DNA of 50,401 nucleotides, from contig JAFISE010000202.1 in assembly GCA_022560025.1 (NCBI GenBank), forward strand, positions 1 through 50,401, written 5' to 3'. The DNA is from Stagonosporopsis chrysanthemi. Its lineage: Eukaryota; Ascomycota; Dothideomycetes; Pleosporales; Didymellaceae. Of this stretch, positions 23,287-33,539 are shown in pieces. The notes under the pieces are model-generated. The model had not been told where the DNA came from and did no database searches. It saw nothing but the letters and a program-made list of their open reading frames with translations. Numbering within the stretch: position 1 is the first letter of the stretch; each line of letters begins with the position of its first letter. The position numbers and the translations under genes were made by a program.

Positions 23287-24225
23287 TGTTTAATCAAGTT
23301 AGAATCAAATATAGTATTGATTGAATCTTAAAGCAACTCTTAGTTTTAGTTATTAAATAATAATTAGTAGGCGAGTATATAGATTCTATAATCTAGGCAG
23401 CTACAAGTAATCTTTGTTAAACTAAATTAATAGCTCTATAAATATTAAATCTCTTATATACAAAGTACTTATAGATATTAAGCTATAACTTAATAGTAGT
23501 ATAATTAAATCTCTTGCTAATCTAAATAGTATTAGAACCTATAGTCTAGAGATATAGAGAAGAGTAAGGTATTAAAGCAACTATTAAAATCTAGCCTAAG
23601 CTACTAAGCTAGACAAGTACTAAAAAAGCTAATAGTACTTATAGACTATAAGTATAGACTTAGAACAGTACTATATTATTAGCTAAGCTTAATAATATCT
23701 TCTTTCTAAGAAATTACCTAATATAATAGGCTAGGCCTATAACTAGTACTGTAGTACTTACGTGCCTTAGGATTAGACTTACTAGAGCTCTGCTATAGAT
23801 CTATCTTACTTCTAAAGCAGAGTATAAAAACTCTATAAACTAAAGCTAGACCTAGCTAGGCTCTAGTTATAGCTCCTATAGATAATAAGCTACTATACTA
23901 TAGCTATTCTCTATTAAATTTATCTTATTTATATTAGTAATAGCTCTTAGTAGTATACCTTTTATAATAAAATTTAATTACTTACCTTTGTTAGAATATT
24001 AAAAAACTTCTAAATTATAGCTAATAGAGTTTATAATACTATAAGATAGTAAGTAGATTTTAGCTTAGAGCTTTATTAAGTAGATAACTTTTATTTAGAT
24101 ATCTATAAAGCTATATAAGAATAGTTTACTACTATTATAGTACTAAAGAACCTTAGAGATTAGGTTTTCTAATAAGCTATAAGACAGTTAAGTACTTATC
24201 TAGTATAAGCTTTTTTTTTAGATAA
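23287..24225. other. AT-rich sequence, no element recognised
   Basis: First 940 bases of the RIP-mutated block, between gtb3 and the copia-like element. It presumably includes the gtb3 3' untranslated region and polyadenylation site. I could not recognise any element or relic here. Confidence 0.5.
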
Positions 24226-24230
24226 TATAA

Positions 24231-24416
24231 TATAGTAGTAAGTGCAAGCAGTGTAAGAAGATTTAAGAATTAAACTAAGGTTGTATTATACAAAGCTATA
24301 AACAGTATGTATATATAGGTAGCTGTAAACAATACTAGTACAAGATAGAAAGCTGCATCTTAATAAAAGTAAAGTGCAGGTTGCCTATAAAGCAAGAGAG
24401 ACTTTAAATTATAATA
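24231..24416 (-). repeat. 3' LTR of the copia-like element
   Basis: It begins TATAGTAGTAAGTG and ends ATTATAATA, the same boundaries and length as the copy at 29479-29664. The two copies differ mostly by transitions (for example TGCAAGCAGTG against TGTAAGTAGTA). Confidence 0.85.
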
Positions 24417-24949
24417 TACTCTTTAGCTAGTATTAAGTTATAAGTAGAGAGTTAAAGACAGCTAATTAGTATATATAAAGTCTGTTAAGATTGTCTCTAT
24501 TAGTTAGATATAGGTCTTTTAGGCACTTGCTAATATTAACAAGGTTAAGTTAGCAGATAAACTCTTTAAATTTTTACTTTAGTAGTATTTTTGTAAGTCT
24601 ATTAGTAGGTATACAATTAGTAAGTACTTATTTAATATTAATATATAAGGTAGTAACTTTCTATTAAATCTAGAGCTAGTTGATATTAACATACTTAATC
24701 TTTGTATAAAGCTTATTGTGCTCCTTAGTAATAATCTTAACAGTCTGCTAGTTATTACACTAGATTATAAGTATATAGTTAAGTATAAAGTTAATACTAG
24801 TAAAAAAGTATATTTACTTTTCTATCTATAAGGCTGTAAGAGAAAGTAAAAGAAGTTTAGATTCTATAGTTAATTTTGTAACTATATACTATATAGTTAA
24901 CTTCTAGTTAATTATAAGTCTTTTAAACTTAAAGGCGTAGCCTTAAAAG

Positions 24950-26900
24950 CTTTAATAAGTATTAAGCTTGTTAGTATATAAGGCATTAGAAGATCTAAAG
25001 AAGAGAAGATTATAGTATATTAGATTGTTAAAGAGATACTTAGCTATATCCTGCGTGCTAGCAGAGGCTTTAAGAGCAAGAGCTTTTGTGCTAAGTAGGT
25101 AGCGCTAGGTCTAGTTAATCTTTAAGACGTAAGACTGTCCTAGGTTAGTAAAGTAGCAAGCAAAGACAATGTGTATATAGGCAACGTTAAGCCTTCTCTA
25201 GACAGTAATATATATAAAAGAGCTAGCTAGCTACTAGTAGAGCTTATTTTAAGTAGTGTTAGGCTTCTTAGTAGACTGTAGTAGCTAGTTTTCTGTTAGT
25301 AGGATGTCTAGAGCCTTTTCTACAGTCTTAATATTAAATTAAGTGCACACCTTGTTAATAAAAGCGTCTTAGACTAGCTAAGTCTTGTGCAGAGCTTAAT
25401 TACAGACAATATAGATACTAAGAAACTAGGTAAAGTCTTTTATAGCTTTAATATTATATAGGTTTACAAGATTCTTTTTAAAAGACTTATAAAAGTAAGT
25501 ATTTAATTAATAGAACACTATAATAATATTATTAATATAAATAAACAAGATAAGCTAGTAGCTTGTATATAAGTATAGAAAGCTGTTAACTAGCTTTAGA
25601 CCTAGCTTAATAAGCTGTCAACGTAGCTTATTATACTATAAGATTAGTAACTTCTTAAGTCTATACAAAGTGCAGAGTACTAGTATAACCTTGCTTTTAG
25701 TATAGTAGAAAGCCTTAGGTGTTTTAGTATATAGCTTGCAATTAATCTTAGTATTTAAGAATATAGTAGAGATATTATACTACTTTAGCTCTAGATTAAA
25801 GTAGTTAGTAATTATAATAAGAGCGTAAAAGTTTTAGATAGCAAGTGTAGCAGTATATATATTGTCTGTTAAGGCTTAAAGGTCTTTTTAAATAATAAGT
25901 TAAGCCTTAAAATAAGAAAGATATCTATCTTTATCTGTCTTATAATTAAAGACCTATATTAGTAGCAGTACCTTACTATCTGCAGTAGCTTTTAATTACT
26001 TTATACGTTTAAAGACGCCTTTAGTGCATAGATCTTGCTATTTAATCTCTATAGTATATTAAAATTAACTGCTATATATATATATATCTAGCTAGCTTGC
26101 TAACTTTAGTAAAAGCAGCAGCTGTAATTAATAGATTTGTAGTACTTTACTAGTAAAGGTCCTAGCAGAGCAAATCTTAGTTAAGAATGCTTACAGGTAA
26201 TTAAAAAAAGGTTTAGGTCCTAGCCTTATAGTATAAGACTAGATTACAAAATTATTTAGAACTTTCTATTTTTAATTATATTTACCTAAGATAATTAAGT
26301 AAGTATTAGTTAGATTAAGATTAATATCTTGTAGAGCTTTCTTGCCTTAGTAGCAATAGCTCTTAGGTACTATCTAGGCTAAGTTTTTTTTAAAGAGTCT
26401 AGAAGTTAGTAGCTATTGCTAGTTTAATTTAGGTGTGTTGTTAGCTATCTTACTTTCTAACTAAGAGCCTCTAGCTCTTAGAGCTAAGGTTACAGGTGCT
26501 GTTTAGCAGCTATACTAATAAGTAGTTAATAGGTCTTTAATACTAATATTATTATCTTATAGTATTTCTAAATATTTAAGTAGCTTAATTACTTCTTTAA
26601 TTACTAGCGTAGAGGTATAGCTATCTATTCTATTAAAAAAAAGCATAGGTTTAAATACAACGTTGTGTATAATAATAATAGTATTCTTTGTAAGCAGCTA
26701 TATACAAAAGATGTTAGTACCTTAGTAGCTAACTAGGTAGCTAATAAGAGTGCATAATTTAAGCTTATTAGTAGCTCTTAGGTTATAATTATAGACATAG
26801 GTACAATAGCTAATAAGTCTTATATAAGCAATAAGTAGCTTTTATCTTTATATAATCTTATATAGTATCTTCTAACTTAGTACTTTAGTAGGTGTGTAAT
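24950..26900 (-). pseudogene. copia pol relic: integrase C-terminus, reverse transcriptase, RNase H
   Basis: Translation through stops on the minus strand gives three recognisable blocks. At about 26620-26880 there is a segment ending LLTKNTIIIIHNVVF, matching the copia integrase C-terminal pattern that precedes VRDVIFDE-type motifs. At about 25300-25500 there is DAFINKVCTQFNIKTVEKAL-like sequence (allowing stops), matching the end of copia reverse transcriptase (FLGIEI...LSQ.AYI). At about 25080-25230 there is a VAYIHIVFACYFTNLGQSY stretch matching PDIAYAV..LSR....P. Order and spacing fit copia rather than gypsy. Heavy RIP prevents exact limits. Confidence 0.65.
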
Positions 26901-28082
26901 TAAGAATATACACAGTAGTGCAATATATCTTATATAATAAGTCTTTAAGCAGGTTAGTGTATATATATATAGCACAAGCTTACTAAGTAAAGACTCTGCT
27001 TATATATTTAATAAGTCTATTTAGCTCTTTTATACTAAGTAGAGCTAGCTTGTACAGTATTTCTAGCTCTTTTATTATATTAATTAGATTATTACTAAAT
27101 CCTTTCTTGTTATTATATTAAATAGTAACTACATTAGTATTGTATATATACTAGATCTTGCAAATCAAAGCTATAAACTAGTATATAAAGGTTAGCTTGT
27201 CTTTTTTACTTAATTATAGCTATCTTGTGCTATTTTAAGTGCTTGTCTATAGAGTATAGAGCGTACTTAGTACTATTAATATACTTGTTACTTACAGAGA
27301 CAATATAAATAAGATCTATTGTAATTTAATAGAATAATTATTGTATACAGCTTTTAGCTAAGTGTTTTAAGATAATATAAGTTATTTTAGCTTTAATATA
27401 TATCTAGCAGAGACAGTCTATATAGTCTTTAGTTAGCTAAAAGCTAGTAACGTTTAATTTAAGCTAATTAACAGCCTTTTATTCTAGGTAACCTTAGATC
27501 TAATAAGCAGCGCGTTAATTAACAACGTTAGCAGGCTTTAGTATATATAACAGGTAATATAACGCCCTAAATATACTTAGTAATAAGTAAAGAAGTAATA
27601 GAAGTAGTTAGTATTATAGCTTAGTATTAATTAGCTAGTGTCCTCTGTTATATTTAAGTTGCACAATAATATTAGTTAGTTAACTTATATACAGGACGTT
27701 GTAGCTAGAGTTAAAGTAGATTAACTCTAATTAGTAGCAAGCAAGTCCTAAGAAACTAGTAAGAAAGCCTTTAATATACGCAATATATATAAGCTTTAGC
27801 TTTAGCTATCTATATAGTGTATAAGTAATAAGTTCTATTGTGCCCTAAGCTATAATAAGAATACAGCTATTGCTAGTATTAAGAGTTTAATAATCAAGAT
27901 TATTGCTTATTTTCTTTTAGCTTTTCTATACCTCTGTATTAATTTTGTATGTGTTAGATCTAAAGTTAATAATCTATCTATTAAGTAGGTTAGTCTATAT
28001 AGTATTATTAATAGCTATAGTTGTAAAAGCTTTTGTAAGCTTAGTAAGAGTATTATTTATAATAGCTCTATTATTATTATAA

Positions 28083-28117
28083 CTATTATAGCTATTATAG
28101 CTATTATAGCTATTATA
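28083..28117. repeat. Tandem CTATTATAG repeat, about four units
   Basis: Nine-base unit repeated head to tail inside the copia-like element; probably a local expansion in already AT-rich sequence. Confidence 0.7.
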
Positions 28118-29324
28118 AAGAAGCTTAAGCAATAGACTAGTTAATATTACAAACGTGTTAGTGTTAACAGGTAGTTTGCTATTATTAACGTGTAATAATT
28201 TAGTACTCTAAGACTAGTAGGCTGCTTACTTCTTAAAAGCAATCTTAATATATATATTAATCTTTAAATCTTTTTGTACTTTCTTAACTTTATATACAGC
28301 CTTAGCTGTAGGCTAATAGGTCTTTAAACGTACTAGGTAGTATAGGTTTAAGATAAAGCAGTTAGTATACTAATACTGCTTTCTATATATATAGGTAGGT
28401 ATTAGTTGTATACTATTATAGTAAATGCAACTAGTTAATTAAGTCTTAGTTAGCTTTGTAATTCTAAGCTTAGTAGTAAAGACTACTAAGCCTATAGAGT
28501 AAGGCTTTATATAGTATAGGTATATAGTTATCTTAGCAACGTACGTCTCTAGAGATAAGATCTTAGTAGTAGTACTCTATGCTTTGTGCTTAAAGATCTT
28601 GCGCAGGCAGGATATAGCGTACTTTTAATTAAGTGCTTTGCAGGTAATTAGAAAGTCTTCTTGTAGTTAATTACTATTAGTCTCTAGCAGATTAATTAAT
28701 TTGCTCTAGGTAGTAATATATACTTAGTTAGTAAGCTATTACTTAACTTTCTTTGCAGCTTATAGAACAGTCTTAAAAGTGTTATATTTATTAGCAAGCT
28801 TATAGTAGTAAGTAGTATTAGTTAGATAAAAAAACTTCTTAAAAGCAACTAGTTAGTTGTAAAGTATCTTGTAATTCTTAATTAGATATATATAGTATAT
28901 AGCAATTGTCTTGCTAATATCTATATTTAGATTACCTAAGGCCTTCTTCTAGGTATAGTACTTAAAGTAGCAGCACTTTTATTAATTATATTTCTATTAG
29001 TAAGATTCTTAGTTGTTTGTAGTAAGGTTAGAGAGCCTAATAGCTCTAGCCTTGTAGTTAATAAGTTAAGGCTTAGCAGCCTCTATTAGCTTAGAGAGAA
29101 GCTCTCTAGCTATATTAGAATTAATATATTGCTAAAGACTGTAGTAATTAGCAATATCTTAGCAAATAAACAACTAGGTAAACTAGTTGTTAAGTATGTT
29201 TAGTATAACTATAATACGCATTATAGCAGAATTAAACTTAGTAGCTATAGTAGAGGCTGTAGTTGTATTTAGATAGATCTAAGCAGAAATCTAGTTAATA
29301 GGTATTGTAAATAAATACAGTAAC

Positions 29325-29402
29325 AAGTATATTATAGTAGACATAGTAATAAGTATATTATAGTAGATATAGAAATAAGTGTATTATAGTAGACGTAATA
29401 TA
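29325..29402. repeat. Three tandem 26-base units near the 5' LTR of the copia-like element
   Basis: Units start with AAGTATATTATAGTAGA at 29325 and 29351 and with AAGTGTATTATAGTAGA at 29377. They lie about 75 bases inside the right LTR, where the 5' leader would be. Function unknown. Confidence 0.75.
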
Positions 29403-29478
29403 GTAATATACAACTTAAACAAAGTAATAATTATAATAGTAGGTAAGAATAATTCTAGGTTACAGCTAAGCTTATAAC

Positions 29479-29664
29479 TATAGTAGTAAGTGTAAGTAGT
29501 ATAAAAAGATTTAAAAATTAAACTAAGGTTATATTATATTAAGCTATAAACAGTATATATATATAAGTAGCTGTAAATAATACTAGTATAAGATAGAAAG
29601 CTATATCTTAATAAAAGTAAAGTATAAGTTGCTTATAAAGTAAAAGAGACTCTAAATTATAATA
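29479..29664 (-). repeat. 5' LTR of the copia-like element
   Basis: Partner of 24231-24416 with the same ends and length. Because the pol relic reads on the minus strand, this is the upstream LTR. Confidence 0.85.
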
Positions 29665-29679
29665 TATAATTATTAAGGT

Positions 29680-29835
29680 TAAGCTAGTAAATAGGTAGAA
29701 GTTAGATAGAGGTTAAGGTAGTATATAATAGTACTTAACCTCTACTTAACCTCTACCTATACTAAGTTAATACTAAGTAAGTAGAAGTTAGGTTGTCTCT
29801 ACTTAGAGTTAAAGTAAAGTAAAAGTTATACTAAT
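29680..29835. mobile_element. Isolated hAT-element end, inverted relative to the full hAT copy
   Basis: About 155 bases starting TAAGCTAGTAAATAGGTAGA. They match the reverse complement of the last 150 bases of the hAT element (about 46505-46655), which starts TAGGCTAGTAAATAGGTAGA. The single G/A difference at position 3 fits RIP. Homology stops at about 29835. It may be a solo end, a truncated copy or one side of a non-autonomous derivative; no convincing partner end was found nearby. Confidence 0.65.
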
Positions 29836-32800
29836 ATTATAGAAGATTTTATCCTATAGTAAGAGAGCTAATTATTACTACCTATTATTATATACTATAG
29901 TAGACTTACTTTAATAGAGTTATTCTATAGCAAGATAAGTTATTTATTACAACTTAAAATTATGTACCTTAGTAGGTACTTTTAATCTAACTCTAACTTA
30001 AGCCTATATTACCTAACTTCTACTTTTACCTATACTAGTACAGTAGATATAGTATAATATTAGTCTTATAAAGCAAGCTTTTTTCTTCTATCTAAGTTTA
30101 CTAGTACTTTTTCTTATAGTATATATATATTATATCTTTGTTAGTAGTAATAAAGCTATATATCCTGTACTGCAGCCTATCTTGCAGCTTTCTAAGCTTG
30201 TTTATTAGCTGTATAGGCTTGTCTAAGAGCTTAACTTTAGTTAAGAACTTTAACTCTACTTACTTTAATAGTACTATATTTTACTAAATCTATAGACAAA
30301 ACTCTTAGTATTACTATATAAATTATATAAGAATTAAGTTTATATAAGATATTTTTTAACTTAGATATAAAAGACTTATAGGTTAGTAGTATTAAAGTAA
30401 TATAAAAGACTACTAAAGTAGATTGCTTAAAAAGAAGTAAACTCTAATACTAGCTATATTAAGCTATAGTTTAGTATCTTCTCTATACTTTTATATAGGC
30501 TAGGTTAAGAGCTTACTTAAGTTAGAAGCTTACTTAGGTTAGAAGCTTACTTAGGTTAAGAGCTTACTTAGGTTAGAAGCTTACTTAGGTTAAGAGCTTA
30601 CTTAAGTTAGGGGACTAGCTTAAGTTAAAAGACTTCTTAGATTAGAGGTTTACTTAGGTTAAAGGCTTACTTAGGTTAAAGGCTTACTTAGGTTAAAAGC
30701 TTACTTAGGTTAGAAGACTACCTTTAGTAAGGAGACTTATTAGATTAGGCACTTACTTAGGTTAAGAGACTAGCTTAAGTCAGCGTATTATACTTTAAAT
30801 TAGACTCTTTCTGCTTCTACTCTAGCCTAACACTGCTGCGCTTTAGCCTATAATACACTGTTAGTAGTTGCTTTAACTTTACCTTGACTTATATTCTAGC
30901 CTAAATATAACTCTACTATATAGCTTCTATAAATTATCTACTAGTATACTTACCTTGCTTACTATATCTATATAATACACATAATAATCTAATTGCTCTG
31001 CTAACACCTTTAGCTTATAATATACTATTAGTAGTTACTTTTAATAATTATAGTTTTATAGTTGTATATATAAACCTCTATATTTTAAATATATATATAT
31101 AGTCTTAATACGCAGCCTTAATGTATACTATAGACTACTATCTCTATACCTTGCTTTTAATATATAATATAAATAGTATAAATACTCTGCTTATCTTATT
31201 ACTCTAGATACTACCTTACTATACTTACTACTTTATCTATATAAGTACTTCTATATATACTACCTAGCTGCCTACTATAACACTGTTTACTTATATATTC
31301 TTATACTTAGTTATAAAATATGTCTTTTTATACTATCTATATATATAATTAATATAACAATTATACTTATAAACTAGTAGTATATAGCTATATTCTTTTA
31401 CTAGCTGCTTGTTTCTTACTTAAAGCTATTATAGATTAGCTAAGGGATACTGTATTTAAAGCAGTAGCTAAAGTTAGCTTATAGCTTCTAGTTTTTAAAA
31501 GTCTATATAGTTAGCTTAACTCTTTTTTTAACCTCTTCTACTTACAGCTAATTATAGTAAGCAAGCTAGTGCTAGTCTACATCTTTATACTCTTTTACTT
31601 AACACTACTAGTAGTACTTTTTTTATAACTTTAGTATCTTCTATAGCTTTTTTACTTCTTACTACTTGTATACCTTTTACTTTTTCTTGTACTAACTTAA
31701 CTTTCTATACACTTAAAGCTATACCTTAAACTTAGCTTATTCTATATTTATAGCTATAATAACCTTCTTATACCTACTTACTTTATACTACTAGTAATAG
31801 TTATATAGCTTTTTACTTAGCTGTTACAATCTTACAAAGGATATAGTACAGTGTAATAAGTAACTAACTAGAAACCTAACAAGAGCTAGAGATTAAAGCA
31901 CAGAACAAAGTAATTATAGGTTATATAACTTGCTTATTAATAAGTATATACAAACTATTGCTTGTTAATAAGTATAATATAATTCTACTTGTTAATAAGC
32001 AACTATAACTATATTTTATTAGACTAACTCTAGTTACTTATTAACAAGCATCTTATAGTTATAGTATATAGCAAAGTAGAAATATAAACTCTTATAATTT
32101 GTGTTTAACCTAAGTAACAATCTAAGTTATTAGATTTTAACCTTAACCTTTAAGCTAGACAGTCTACTCTGTACTACTTATTATTACCTCTGCTTTTAAG
32201 ACAGATAGATAGTATCTATACTTCTTACTATAACCTCTTTTTAGCTTCTTATTACTATATTTATCTTTAAAAACTAATTAAATAGTGCTTATAAGCTTTG
32301 CTTAAAGTATAACCTTAACACTAGCTTATAACTTTATTATATATTATTACTATCTATTATATAGTCTATAACAACTCTTATATAGCTGCTACCTTTAATA
32401 AACTTGTAAACGCAGCTTTTAGTCTTTTTAGCTTAGTACAACCTTAGCTACTAGCCTTGTAAGCTGTACGTAGCACTTTAGACAAAAACTATATTACTTA
32501 GCTACTCTTTATAGCCTATATACTTACTTACTTATACTATATTATATATCTTTTTTATATTCTATAAGCTAGTAAATAGCACAGCTAACCCTAATTGCTA
32601 TTAATACCTAGCTCTAGTATATTAGTTGCTACTTATAGTACTTGTAAATTTTATCTTTGTTAATTGTAATCTAGCTGTATATTTTACACTGCGTACTATT
32701 AAGTAGCTTTCTTAGCTTTTCTATTAGCTGTATAGGCCTGTCTAGAAGCTTAATTATACTTAGAGCAATAATATTAAATTAACTAAATACTTTTTAATTC

Positions 32801-33539
32801 TCTTATACTACTACTATTTTTTATTCTTTTTAGCTATACTTTTTATAAAATAATATTACTTAAATAGTTATAACTATTATACTGCTAAAGTACTTACTCT
32901 AAACCTATACTTAATACTACCTACTTAGCTACTTTATATACTCTTTTTTCTCTCTGCTAAACTCTTTTTTATACTTATACTATTAAGTTATCTACTTTTT
33001 TTTTTCTTACTTTATAGCTGCTCTTAGAAGCAGTATAATTATATTTAGCTACTAATATACTACTATTATATTCTTGCCTACTATATAGTACTTCTAACTA
33101 ACTAGTACTACTACTAGCTATAACTTTTACCTTTATCTTATATACTTTATTAAAACCTATCTAGCTCTCTACTTATAAGCTTTATATACGTACTGTAATC
33201 TCTTACTATATACTTTTACTACTTTTTTGCTTCTAGCTTAGCTTTAATTAGCTAGCACACTGCGCACTCTTCTTGTACTTTATCTAGTACTTCTTACACC
33301 TACTACTACTTTATACTTACTTCTATCTACTTGTCCTGCTATCTTTAAGCTCTTTCTTTATACTAGTTGTACCTAGCTATTTTTAAATTATTATACTCTA
33401 CTTGCTTACTATCTAAGTAGCTGCTTATTAGCTTTTATTAATACTTACTGCTAATAATAAATATCTTTATTGCCTATACGTTTAAGTTACTACTCTGCTA
33501 CTTTATTATCTACTTTACTTTGCTCTTCTCTACTAGTAC
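29836..33539. other. RIP-mutated sequence, origin not resolved
   Basis: AT-rich sequence with no recognisable protein relic in my reading apart from a tandem array at 30502-30778. A TGTTACAATCTTACAAAGG stretch at about 31816 looks like a possible LTR start, but I found no second copy. A CTTGTTAATAAG-type motif recurs in both orientations at about 31905-32060. Confidence 0.4.
30502..30778. repeat. Degenerate minisatellite of 17-18-base units
   Basis: About 16 imperfect head-to-tail units built on AAGCTTACTTAGGTTAG. Variation between units is mostly G/A (TTAGGTTAGAAG, TTAAGTTAGAAG, TTAGGTTAAAGG), with a few rearranged units near the right end. It does not match any telomere repeat. Confidence 0.8.

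Larger units (their letters stand above)
24226..29669 (-). mobile_element. Dead Ty1/copia LTR retrotransposon, minus orientation
   Basis: Two direct repeats of equal length (186 bases each, 24231-24416 and 29479-29664) bound about 5 kb. They differ mainly by C/T and G/A changes. A TATAA copy precedes the left repeat (24226-24230) and follows the right one (29665-29669), compatible with a 5-base target duplication, although the sequence is low complexity. Reading the minus strand through stops gives copia-type order: integrase C-terminus (about 26600-26900), then reverse transcriptase and RNase H (about 24980-25520). The 5' LTR is therefore the right one. LTR ends read TA...TA, consistent with RIP-altered TG...CA. 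No intact frame remains. Confidence 0.82.

Noticed and set aside
24950..25300. gypsy-type integrase reading of the minus-strand relic
   Set aside because: A first reading suggested a gypsy integrase core, but the neighbouring blocks follow the copia order: integrase C-terminus upstream, then reverse transcriptase and RNase H.
29990..30060. Possible right end of a short non-autonomous hAT element starting at 29680
   Set aside because: The TTACCTATACTAGTA sequence only loosely resembles the hAT end, and the required 8-base duplication ATTAAGGT is absent.
30502..30778. Degenerate telomere repeat or CRISPR-like array
   Set aside because: The TTAGGTT core does not form TTAGGG units, and the repeats are contiguous with no unique spacers, so it is an ordinary minisatellite.
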